Below are positions 7,392-14,459 of a stretch of DNA of 14,459 nucleotides, piece after piece. The stretch covers positions 1-14,459 of the forward strand of contig CAYMWF010000111.1 in the NCBI GenBank assembly GCA_964394085.1. The letters are read 5' to 3'. Under the pieces are notes generated by a model. It worked only from the letters and a program-made list of their open reading frames with translations. It was not told the origin of the DNA and did no database searches. The position numbers were made by a program, and so were the translations under genes. Numbering within the stretch: position 1 is the stretch's first letter; every line of letters begins with the position of its first letter. This DNA comes from CAYMWF01 sp964394085 [NCBI: uncultured Gemmatimonadota bacterium]. GTDB taxonomy: Bacteria > GCA-2686955 > CAYMWF01.

Positions 7392-9977
7392 ATGAAGTCT
7401 GAAACCAGAAACCCGGGCGACCGCCCGGAGCCGCAATCGAACACCGGTTCTCCATCCGGAAAGCCTTTTTCGAGTTCAGATCCGGCCTCTCCCGCCGCAG
7501 GTGTATGGGCATGGGGTGGTGCCGCCATTACATTTCTAATCAGTTTTCTGACCTATCTTTCAACCATGGCTCCTACGGTGAGTTTCTGGGACGCCGGAGA
7601 ATTCATCGCCTGCTCCCACATCCTGGGCATCCCGCACCCTCCCGGCACGCCTTTCTTCGTGCTCCTGGGGCGGTTTTTCACTCTCCTGCCCCTCGGGCAT
7701 GAAACAGCCTGGAATGTCAACTTTCTATCGGTTATCTCAAGCGCCGCGGCGGTCGGATTACTATACCTGGTGATATTCGAGGTGGCCTACAAGTGGGTCA
7801 TCGGCGACCGGCTTGACATGTTTCTCCGCAAGGTAGTATCGGCGGGAGGGGCCGCCGCCGGTTCACTGGCCCTGGCTTTTTCAGATACTTTCTGGTTCAA
7901 CGCCACCGAGGCCGAAGTTTACGGTGTAGGAATGCTTTTCATGATCCTGATCTCGTGGCTCACGCTGAAATGGATCGACTTTGACGGCAAACCAGGGCGC
8001 GGCAGGCTGCTGCTCCTCATCATATATCTGGCCTTCCTCGGCATCGGGATTCACATGCAGACGCTGATGATTCTGTTTCCCCTGCTCGGGATTCCGATCA
8101 TTCCCGTTCTATTCGCACCCCTCACCGTCCTGTTCGGCGGGGAGAGGCTCAAAAGATGGCAGTACGTGGTTCCGATCGTGATCGTACTCCCCTTGATCCT
8201 GACGATGGTGATTTATTCGGTGACCCTGTTCATGACATGCATGACAGTGGGGCTTCTCCTCGGCACGCTGGCCTGGCTGCTGACCCCGAAAAATCGCGGA
8301 AACAGGTATCTCAAACATTCGCTCGCGCTCTTCTCCCTGGCCATCTTCATCGCGATAATCGGATATTCGACGCATATCTATATTCCGGTCAGATCGATGC
8401 AGGATCCCGCCATCGACGAGAACAATCCCGAAGAATGGGAGAGTTTCAAGGGATTCCTGGAACGAAAGCAATACGGTGAGGAATCGATGCTGAAGCTGAT
8501 GTTCACCCGCAAGGGTTCATTTCAGAACCAGATCGGCTTTCATAAGAACATGGGATTCCTCGGGTTCTTCTGCAGGCAGTACACCGGCGACAATCTCAAC
8601 CTGTCCCTTCTGCCCTCTTTCCTGGGGATTCTGGGAATCATCGCGCTCTTCGCAAGGGAGCCGAAGAGAGGCTGGTATTTCTTCTCATTTTTCGCCATCG
8701 TTTCGGCCGGGATGCTCCTGTACCTCAACTTTTCCGACGGAACCAGGGGCGTCAAGCTGGAGGTGCGTGAAAGGGATTATTTTTATACCCCGGCATTCTT
8801 TTATTTTTCATTTTTCGTGGGGATCGGCGTTTCATGGCTGCTGGCCTCACTCGGAAGCGGCTTCAAGAAGATGCAGCGACCGGCAGTTGTGACAATCTCC
8901 ATCCTCTTCGCTGTTTCCCCGGCATATGCCTTCAACGAGCACAGGTTCGGACACGACCGGTCGAACAACTATATCGCATACGATTATGCATATAACATCC
9001 TGGTTTCGTGCGAGGAGGACGGAATCATTTTCACGAACGGCGACAACGACACTTTTCCGTTATGGTTTCTCCAGGAAGTCGAGGGATTCAGGAAGGATGT
9101 GCGTGTAGTCAACCTGAGTCTTCTCAATACCCATTGGTACATCAGGCAGCTCAAGCACCGGGAGCCGAAGGTTCGAATCAATATCAGGGACGAGGATATA
9201 GGAGAGCTCCCCATGGGGGCGAGAACCCGTGACGGAGACATCGTCCGGCTGCAGGATTTTATGATCGCCCACATCTCACGCTTTAATTCTGATAAACCTG
9301 TATATTTCGCTATCACCGTGCCCCGCGAGAACAGAAAAACCTTCGAAAAACGATTATCCAGTGAAGGATTTGTCTACAAGGTGCTCTATGAAGAAGTCGG
9401 AGAGGGGCTCATCAACGGCGAGCGCAGCAACGAGAACATATATGAGAAATACGTATATCGCGGGCTCTCCGATGAAGCTGTATTCAAGAATAAGAACACG
9501 AAGAATCTACTTAACAATTATGCGGCCATTTTCATGCAGCTTGCGGGCTGGCACAGACAGAACAACGATTTCGAAAGCGCAATAAAAACGTTGAAAGACG
9601 GTATCGAGGCAGCCCCCCCGAACCATTGGCAGGTCTACGGGCTTCTGGCTCAATACCAGTATGAAAATAAAGAAGTCGAGGCGGCGATCTCCACGCTTAA
9701 GGATTGCCTTGCGAGGCTGAATGACAGTCCCGATCCTTACGAGTTTCTCGTAACCCTTCTTCTTTCAGACACGCGTCATTCCGAAGCTTTCGATGTTCTG
9801 AATGAAGGGTTGAAGAAGTTTCCGGAGAGTCCGTATTTTTACCAGGCTCTGTTCAAACTCTACGTAAGCGGCGGGAAAGTCGACCAGGCCATGAACGTGC
9901 TGGAAGCCTGGCGAAAAGCGCTTCCTAATGACAAAGACGCCATCAACCTGATTCAAAAATTGAAGCAGAAAGGTTAG
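7392..9977 (+). CDS. DUF2723 (TMEM260-like) multi-pass membrane protein, probable glycosyltransferase, with C-terminal TPRs
   Basis: 861 residues from the ATG at 7392. A TTG at 7320, overlapping the M16 stop, would add 24 polar residues but has no ribosome site. About a dozen hydrophobic segments fill roughly residues 35-530. The family signature FWDAGEF (65-71) and HPPGTP (82-87) lie in the first loop region, where GT-C-type enzymes keep their acidic catalytic residue. A second conserved block, NGDNDTF (549-555), starts the soluble part. From about residue 708 to the end, several TPR-like helix pairs follow (for example around EAAISTLKDCLARL). The eukaryotic relative TMEM260 is reported to be a protein O-mannosyltransferase; a lipid-linked-sugar transferase role in the bacterial envelope is an inference. 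The gene probably shares the upstream M16 promoter and converges on the propeller gene with 17 bp between stops. Confidence 0.9.
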   Translation: MKSETRNPGDRPEPQSNTGSPSGKPFSSSDPASPAAGVWAWGGAAITFLISFLTYLSTMAPTVSFWDAGEFIACSHILGIPHPPGTPFFVLLGRFFTLLPLGHETAWNVNFLSVISSAAAVGLLYLVIFEVAYKWVIGDRLDMFLRKVVSAGGAAAGSLALAFSDTFWFNATEAEVYGVGMLFMILISWLTLKWIDFDGKPGRGRLLLLIIYLAFLGIGIHMQTLMILFPLLGIPIIPVLFAPLTVLFGGERLKRWQYVVPIVIVLPLILTMVIYSVTLFMTCMTVGLLLGTLAWLLTPKNRGNRYLKHSLALFSLAIFIAIIGYSTHIYIPVRSMQDPAIDENNPEEWESFKGFLERKQYGEESMLKLMFTRKGSFQNQIGFHKNMGFLGFFCRQYTGDNLNLSLLPSFLGILGIIALFAREPKRGWYFFSFFAIVSAGMLLYLNFSDGTRGVKLEVRERDYFYTPAFFYFSFFVGIGVSWLLASLGSGFKKMQRPAVVTISILFAVSPAYAFNEHRFGHDRSNNYIAYDYAYNILVSCEEDGIIFTNGDNDTFPLWFLQEVEGFRKDVRVVNLSLLNTHWYIRQLKHREPKVRINIRDEDIGELPMGARTRDGDIVRLQDFMIAHISRFNSDKPVYFAITVPRENRKTFEKRLSSEGFVYKVLYEEVGEGLINGERSNENIYEKYVYRGLSDEAVFKNKNTKNLLNNYAAIFMQLAGWHRQNNDFESAIKTLKDGIEAAPPNHWQVYGLLAQYQYENKEVEAAISTLKDCLARLNDSPDPYEFLVTLLLSDTRHSEAFDVLNEGLKKFPESPYFYQALFKLYVSGGKVDQAMNVLEAWRKALPNDKDAINLIQKLKQKG

Positions 9978-9982
9978 TCAAA

Positions 9983-10005
9983 GGGGAGGAACCCTCATTC
10001 TCCCC
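9983..10005. terminator. Possible weak bidirectional terminator between convergent genes
   Basis: GGGGAG (9983-9988) and CTCCCC (10000-10005) are perfect inverted arms around 11 bases, spanning the gap between the stops of the DUF2723 and propeller genes. On the minus strand the stem is followed by only a short T stretch (CCCCTTTG), so termination strength is uncertain. Confidence 0.35.
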
Positions 10006-11509
10006 CAGGGCGCAGGTAGATTCCGAGCAGATCGGAAACGAGAAGCTCTCCCGTTACCGTGTCGAATAATCGTACAATGACAGAATAATTGCCGGGCACG
10101 TCGCTTTCCGAAAAAGTATGCCGGTATACTCTGAGAGTATCGTCGTAGGCAGCCGGAACGATAAGCCGGTACCTGCGCAACATGGAAAGAACTTTCCGAT
10201 CGGGACCTTCCATCCATATCTTGAGATCCCCCTGGAATTCGGTCTCACGGGGATTGACGGTACTGAGCCTGACCACCATGCTCTCTCCGACCGAGAACCG
10301 GCGGCGATTGGCTGACAGGGCCATATCGGGGTAAGACAGACCGGCGGCGAAGGCCGACCAGTCGACCGACCCGTACACAGTGCCGTCGCTGTCGAGGCTC
10401 ACCGGACCGTGAAAGATTCCCGAGGCGATTTCCTCCCTGAATAAACCATCCGGATAGTAGGTAGAGACCGCGCCCGTTATCGTGCCGGCATAAATAATTC
10501 CTGCAGCATCTACGATCGGACCGTATTGAATAGCACCATCCAGATGCTGGCTCCAGATAACTTCCCCATCTTCCGGATCGACAAGATAGAGGACATGCCC
10601 CATAGTCCCGACTACGAGGTATTCGCCGGGTGTTACAGCTACACCTCCGTATACTGCTCCTTCGAGCTCGATGCTCCACTGGAGGTGTCCGGAGGACGAG
10701 ACTTTGCAGAGCATACCCGCTGTCGTGCCGATGTAGATTGCACCGCCGGGACCGATGGTGGGCGACGCCACCACCCCGCCGCCTCCCGGCAGGCTTTGAG
10801 TCCATTCAGTTACGCCGTCAGAACCCACCTTGACGAGCATCCTGCTCTCGCGAAGCGTACCGATGTAGAGATTTCCTGCATTGTCGATGGCGGGAGTGGA
10901 CATATCGACTTCAGCATCCAGTTCGTTTATCCATTCTGCTCGCCCATCTTCAGACAGGCAAGTCAGTCTCCCGGACTCGGTACAAAAGTATAATCTGCCG
11001 TCATCGTCCACCTTCGGAGAAGTGGTTACAGGAAACCAGTCGGCCAGGTAGATCCATTCGATGCGTCCACTCCAGGCATCGAGACAGTAGAAAACACCAT
11101 CGTAGGTACCGAAACAGACCTCTCCCCCGGGGGTTATTATGGGTGTGACTTTAATGCTTGAGGCCGCGTCGAAAATCCAGTTGTACCCCGCATGACGCGT
11201 CAGGTTGTAAACTTTGCCCTCGGATGTTGCGACGAATACGCTTCCATCGGGGCTGACAATGGGTGACCCGCTGACGCAGGTTCCCCTGAAGTCGATTCGC
11301 CAATAGTGGGAATACCCGGTGATTCCGGTGTAAGGAGACAATCCGGTATTACAGGTGTTCTGGCGGAACATCGGCCACGGAGTGCCGGCGTCCCCGGCTC
11401 GAACACCGGTAAAGCTGAAAACCAGGCACAGAAGCCCGATTGTCAAACCCTTTTTTTTCCGGAGAACCGTTCTTTTCATGAAAAATCTCGAAAAAGTTCC
11501 CATTTCCAT
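9995..11509 (-). CDS. Exported PQQ-type beta-propeller repeat protein (downstream paralog)
   Basis: 504 residues. The signal peptide has basic residues (RKKK) then a hydrophobic core, with likely cleavage after VRA near residue 38. Met11 (codon at 11479-11477) would give a more usual signal length, but the first ATG has the better upstream purines. The mature N-terminus carries WPMF...SPYTG, shared with the neighbour. About eight repeats of roughly 40 residues follow, each with a DGxxYxGT-like strand and a Trp-containing strand, as in BamB/PQQ-like propellers. I see no quinone-enzyme catalytic motifs, so a binding or scaffold role is likelier than a dehydrogenase. Residues of about 395-504 form a beta-rich C-terminal domain with LKIWM and YRHTF motifs, also found in the neighbouring paralog. 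There is no NPFNP sorting domain. It is the last gene of the minus-strand run, 23 bp after its paralog. Confidence 0.88.
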   Translation of the reverse strand: MEMGTFSRFFMKRTVLRKKKGLTIGLLCLVFSFTGVRAGDAGTPWPMFRQNTCNTGLSPYTGITGYSHYWRIDFRGTCVSGSPIVSPDGSVFVATSEGKVYNLTRHAGYNWIFDAASSIKVTPIITPGGEVCFGTYDGVFYCLDAWSGRIEWIYLADWFPVTTSPKVDDDGRLYFCTESGRLTCLSEDGRAEWINELDAEVDMSTPAIDNAGNLYIGTLRESRMLVKVGSDGVTEWTQSLPGGGGVVASPTIGPGGAIYIGTTAGMLCKVSSSGHLQWSIELEGAVYGGVAVTPGEYLVVGTMGHVLYLVDPEDGEVIWSQHLDGAIQYGPIVDAAGIIYAGTITGAVSTYYPDGLFREEIASGIFHGPVSLDSDGTVYGSVDWSAFAAGLSYPDMALSANRRRFSVGESMVVRLSTVNPRETEFQGDLKIWMEGPDRKVLSMLRRYRLIVPAAYDDTLRVYRHTFSESDVPGNYSVIVRLFDTVTGELLVSDLLGIYLRPGGE

Positions 11510-11532
11510 ACCCTATATCCCCGATAACCACG

Positions 11533-13062
11533 CTACTCGTCCGGCAGCGTCTCTTCCTTGATAATGTTTTCGTAAACAACCATGGCCTTGGATTCTGAAA
11601 TAAGATTTCCCGAACCGGCGTTAAACAGCCTTGCGCCGAAAAAATAACTTCCCTCAGGATCCGCTTCCCCGAACACGTGATTGTAGACCTCAGTAGAGTC
11701 CAGATAACCGGAATCGATCAGCAGGGCCCTTTCCTCGAGTAAACCGGACGGTTCCCCCATTGGTTCGCGCATCCAGATCTTGATATCCACCTGGTGCTCA
11801 AAAGGTCCGGGATTGGATACCCGCATACCCGCTTCGAGCTCCTCCGAACTGGTATATACATCCTTGTTCAGTTCGAGACGGATTTCCGGGGAAGGCCATC
11901 CGTATGCGTAAACGCCGAATTCGCCCCCCGCGTAAATGTTTCCGTTAGCATCGATGGAAACGCACCCGTTTATGACTTTCGGTCCGAATTCGAATTTTAA
12001 CGTTCCATCGGGGTAGAAGGCCCGGAAGTGCCCGCCCGAGCCGCCTACATAGATTACGCCGTTCCCGTCCACGCACGGTGATCCATCAACGGGCCCTCCG
12101 GCATAAGATGCCCAGACGAGTTCTCCGGTTTCGGGCTCCAGCGCGTAAAGGTTCGAATCGTGACAGCCGAAATACACCGTACCATCCGGACCCAGGGCGG
12201 CGGATGAGCGGATTTCACCGCCTGCCTGGAATCGCCATTTCTCTTCACCGTCAGGTGTCACGGCAAAAAAGAGGCCTCTCCTTGAACCGATATAAACGGT
12301 GCCGTCGGAGCCGAGAGCCGCAGTGTTCCTCAAGGCTTCGGTTTCTCCCGGCAGAAACTTCCAGATGAATTCTCCGTCGGAGCATCGAAGCTTTACCAGA
12401 CCTGTCGTATAACCGGCGATATAAAGATATCCGTCTTCCGACAGTGTAGGTGAAGACACGCTTATCGGTCCTTCAGTCTCGTAAGCCCACTTGAGAGTTC
12501 CATCGGGTAGAAGACAGTACACATTCCGGTCATGGCAGCCGAAATAGATATTGCCGTCCATGTCGATGGCCGGGGACGAGGCAACGGACAAATCCGTATT
12601 GAATACCCAGGTTGAGAGACCTGTCACGATATCGATGGCATACATGTTTCTGTCGAAAGATCCCAGGTACAGAATGCCGTCCCGGTCGATGAGAGGCTGG
12701 CCCCGGATAGGACCCTGGGTCGAGTAATACCATCGGAGTTTGCCGCCGGGAGTGATGCTGTAGATATTACCGAGGTTCGAACCGAAATAAAGATTACCGG
12801 CAGGTCCGACGGTAAGCCCTGTTTCACAGGTTCCGGTGAACGGGAATTCCCACAACAGTGACGGAATGTCGGCGCCCGCATATGGCGAGCGGCCGTTATG
12901 CGACGGTCCGTGCTGCCACATCGGCCAGCAGCTGCCGGCCGCATCCGTTTCCAGGGCGTATGTTCCCGCGGCGGATATTAATACGGCGGGCAGGACGGCA
13001 AGAATTAACGGCGTGAATGCAGAGTCATTATTATTACCTATGAGAATCCTGAACAATCTCAT
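11533..13062 (-). CDS. Exported PQQ-type beta-propeller repeat protein (upstream paralog)
   Basis: 509 residues. A hydrophobic stretch at about 16-34 is followed by a probable cleavage site after TYA near residue 36. WPMW...RSPYAG comes next, matching the downstream paralog. About eight repeats of the form DxDGxIYFGxxDxNxYAL followed by a GTLKW-type strand make a clear beta-propeller, more regular than in the other copy. Many DxDG turns could bind metal. The last 120 or so residues form the same type of C-terminal domain, with IKIWM and YNHVF. A Cys close to the start of the mature part (GSCWPM) is not preceded by a lipobox. The start is supported by AAGGAAG at 13074-13080, eleven bases upstream. 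The gene lies 32 bp after the glycosyltransferase gene, so it is probably co-transcribed. An outer-membrane or extracellular binding role is an inference. Confidence 0.9.
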   Translation of the reverse strand: MRLFRILIGNNNDSAFTPLILAVLPAVLISAAGTYALETDAAGSCWPMWQHGPSHNGRSPYAGADIPSLLWEFPFTGTCETGLTVGPAGNLYFGSNLGNIYSITPGGKLRWYYSTQGPIRGQPLIDRDGILYLGSFDRNMYAIDIVTGLSTWVFNTDLSVASSPAIDMDGNIYFGCHDRNVYCLLPDGTLKWAYETEGPISVSSPTLSEDGYLYIAGYTTGLVKLRCSDGEFIWKFLPGETEALRNTAALGSDGTVYIGSRRGLFFAVTPDGEEKWRFQAGGEIRSSAALGPDGTVYFGCHDSNLYALEPETGELVWASYAGGPVDGSPCVDGNGVIYVGGSGGHFRAFYPDGTLKFEFGPKVINGCVSIDANGNIYAGGEFGVYAYGWPSPEIRLELNKDVYTSSEELEAGMRVSNPGPFEHQVDIKIWMREPMGEPSGLLEERALLIDSGYLDSTEVYNHVFGEADPEGSYFFGARLFNAGSGNLISESKAMVVYENIIKEETLPDE

Positions 13063-13094
13063 TTTAAAATCAACTTCCTTTTCAAAACGAGCGG

Positions 13095-14333
13095 TCAGAC
13101 CTTCGCCAGAAGGCTGTCGTACATCTCGATGAGCGCGGCATAATGGGTGCCCGGATCCAGTTCGGCTTCAACCTTCAGCCTGCCGCGCTTTCCCATTTCT
13201 ACAGCCATATCCGGGCGGCGTATCATCTCTTTTATTTTTTCAGCCAGGTCGGCGGAGTTTCCGGTTTCGAACAATGCTCCGTTCAAGCCGTCTTCCACCA
13301 GTTCCGGGATACCTCCCACCTTCGACGCAATTACCGGTTTTCCATAAGCCATAGCCTCGAAAATGGCCAGTGGCGAATTATCGAAGCAGATCGAAGGCAT
13401 TATAATACACATCGCATTACGAACAATTTTTTCAAGGTTTTTTCCGCTCAAATAGCCGGTAAAGCGGATATTTTCGCATCCGCATGAGATTGCGAGCCGC
13501 TGAAGCCTGTCGGCGTCCTCCCCGCTTCCCAGTATGAGAAGATTCGCTTCGGGAGCCAGAGCCATAGCTCGAATCAGAACATCCACGCCTTTCTCGGGAG
13601 ATAGAGCCCCGAGGTAAATGAAGTATCCTTCATTCGATTCGGAGTGCGGTTCGTAATCATCGAGATGAAGGCAGTACGGGAGGTGAACGAGGCTGTCTGG
13701 CTCCATCCCCCATTCGATGAGTTTCGATCGTAGAAACGCGCTGGGCGTGACAAAGAGATCGACATGTCTTTCATACACGCGCCACAAACGATGAACATAC
13801 ATCTCAAGGGAGTCGAGAAGGCTGGCGGAATACGAGTCTTTGATACACTTCCTGATTACGGCGTGATAATAGCTCCAGTGCATGCATTTCTCGCAGATTT
13901 CTCCCTTGGAAAACAGGAAATGATTGGGGCAGATGAGCTTGTGATCGTGCAGAGTCATCAGGATCGGCATGCCCCGCTTTTTTATCTCGGGGAGTATCGA
14001 TGGCGTGAGCTGATAATAAATGTTGTGAAGATGAGCGATATCCGGACGGGTTTTATCTAAAAGGACGGAAATCTTCCGTCTCGCCTCCGGCGAATATATC
14101 AGCTTGAACCCCATCTTCAGATCCCTGGGAAGGGTGCGAAGGGAACGGGGAAGATCGAAGTCGATATTATCGACGAAGTGTTCGGCATATTCGCTCGGAA
14201 GATTCTTTTCGTGTTTCATGCTGAAAGGGATCACATGGTTACCCCTGGCGCGCAGCAGGCTGAACAGCTCCATCAGGTATCTTTCAGCTCCCCGGTATAC
14301 GTAGAAATATTTATTTCCCAGCAGTATCTTCAT
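13095..14333 (-). CDS. GT4 family glycosyltransferase (GT-B fold)
   Basis: 412 residues, cytoplasmic and probably membrane-associated. The N-terminal half has the acceptor-side fold, with YRGAERYLMEL near residues 13-23, the HLHNIYY strand-turn, and LHDHKLICPNHFLF followed by a CEKC pair and a further Cys. This Cys pattern is common in the GT4 subgroup that makes envelope or extracellular polysaccharides. The C-terminal half has the donor-site pattern: GALSPEKGVDVLI, a GSGED loop, FTGYLSG, and DNSPLAIFEAMAYGKPVIAS. The classical E-x7-E is D-x7-E here (Asp318, Glu326), a variant seen in other GT4 enzymes. The likely reaction is transfer of a nucleotide-activated sugar to a lipid-linked or polysaccharide acceptor; neither sugar can be named. 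The ATG is followed by the expected MKILL strand, although its ribosome site is poor. First gene of the minus-strand run with the two propellers. Confidence 0.93.
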   Translation of the reverse strand: MKILLGNKYFYVYRGAERYLMELFSLLRARGNHVIPFSMKHEKNLPSEYAEHFVDNIDFDLPRSLRTLPRDLKMGFKLIYSPEARRKISVLLDKTRPDIAHLHNIYYQLTPSILPEIKKRGMPILMTLHDHKLICPNHFLFSKGEICEKCMHWSYYHAVIRKCIKDSYSASLLDSLEMYVHRLWRVYERHVDLFVTPSAFLRSKLIEWGMEPDSLVHLPYCLHLDDYEPHSESNEGYFIYLGALSPEKGVDVLIRAMALAPEANLLILGSGEDADRLQRLAISCGCENIRFTGYLSGKNLEKIVRNAMCIIMPSICFDNSPLAIFEAMAYGKPVIASKVGGIPELVEDGLNGALFETGNSADLAEKIKEMIRRPDMAVEMGKRGRLKVEAELDPGTHYAALIEMYDSLLAKV

Positions 14334-14395
14334 CGATATTTATCGTTCCGGCAGACGAGGTCACATTAAAGAGTGCGGATATGCACCATACCGAT

Positions 14396-14406
14396 ATTCG
14401 TCGAAT
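14396..14406. promoter_or_regulatory. Dyad ATTCG-T-CGAAT at the predicted transcription start
   Basis: A perfect 5-1-5 inverted repeat centred on 14401. It lies just downstream of the predicted -10 box of the leftward promoter, so it would cover about +1 to +10. This is a typical operator position, but the short length means chance cannot be excluded. Confidence 0.3.
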
Positions 14407-14411
14407 CCGAA

Positions 14412-14441
14412 ATCCTAACCGCCATCGACCCTGTATGTCAA
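14412..14441 (-). promoter_or_regulatory. Candidate sigma70-like promoter for the GT4/propeller operon
   Basis: On the minus strand a perfect TTGACA (14436-14441) is followed after 18 bases by TAGGAT (14412-14417, 4 of 6 to consensus). The RNA start would be near 14405, with a leader of about 72 bases before the GT4 ATG. I see no coding sequence in 14334-14459 on either strand, which agrees with a promoter region. Confidence 0.5.
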
Positions 14442-14459
14442 CTTCCCAGCTGTTTCGGC

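Noticed and set aside
10245-10805. Minus-strand open frame (186 codons) in another frame of the propeller gene
   Set aside because: Arg/Ser/Cys-rich translation typical of an off-frame reading of repeat DNA; the in-frame product is a clear beta-propeller.
12935-12946. Cys near the mature N-terminus of the upstream propeller as a lipoprotein anchor
   Set aside because: The residues before it (AGS) do not form a lipobox next to the hydrophobic core, which ends about ten residues earlier.
13860-13930. CEKC and neighbouring Cys in the GT4 protein as a separate zinc-finger domain
   Set aside because: This Cys pattern after the HDHKLICPN strand is usual in a GT4 subgroup and is not evidence of a fused domain.
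14334-14345. CGATA-TT-TATCG dyad directly before the GT4 start codon
   Set aside because: Arms of only five AT-rich bases with a 2-base loop, too small to form a stable hairpin; likely chance.

Overview
The window looks like a chromosomal segment of an uncultured bacterium of the FCB superphylum, for example Krumholzibacteriota, Latescibacterota or Eisenbacteria. This is an inference from four things: the mid-50s % GC by eye, a secreted protein ending in an NPFNP-type FlgD-like/type IX sorting domain, a DUF2723 membrane protein with C-terminal TPRs, and large exported beta-propellers. No marker gene fixes the phylum. Eight protein genes fill almost the whole window. I see no rRNA, tRNA, CRISPR array, transposase or phage gene.

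Layout. (1) 25-1653 (+): a secreted protein of unknown function with a C-terminal sorting domain. (2) 4397-1664 (-): a tightly coupled pair, a FAD-dependent oxidoreductase of the fumarate reductase/3-ketosteroid dehydrogenase superfamily followed 4 bp later by an extended SDR-type NAD(P) protein. The SDR converges on gene 1 with a 10 bp gap. (3) 4398-4692: a divergent intergenic region with a strong sigma70-like promoter to the right, a weaker one to the left, and a hairpin in the rightward 5' UTR. (4) 4693-9977 (+): a two-domain M16 zinc peptidase, then a DUF2723 (TMEM260-like) multi-pass protein with TPRs. (5) 14333-9995 (-): a three-gene run of a GT4 glycosyltransferase and two tandem paralogous exported PQQ-type beta-propeller proteins with a shared C-terminal domain. 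It is preceded by a consensus-like promoter and converges on the DUF2723 gene.

How the genes may work together. The right half has a cell-envelope flavour: a peptidase, a probable membrane glycosyltransferase, a cytoplasmic glycosyltransferase and two exported propellers. The FAD/SDR pair looks like a small redox module acting on an unknown, possibly polycyclic or alicyclic, substrate. No clear defence or mobile system is present. The most noteworthy points are the paired propellers with a shared novel-looking C-terminal domain, the SDR with Arg in place of the catalytic Lys, and the dyad symmetries at the predicted start sites of the two best promoters.
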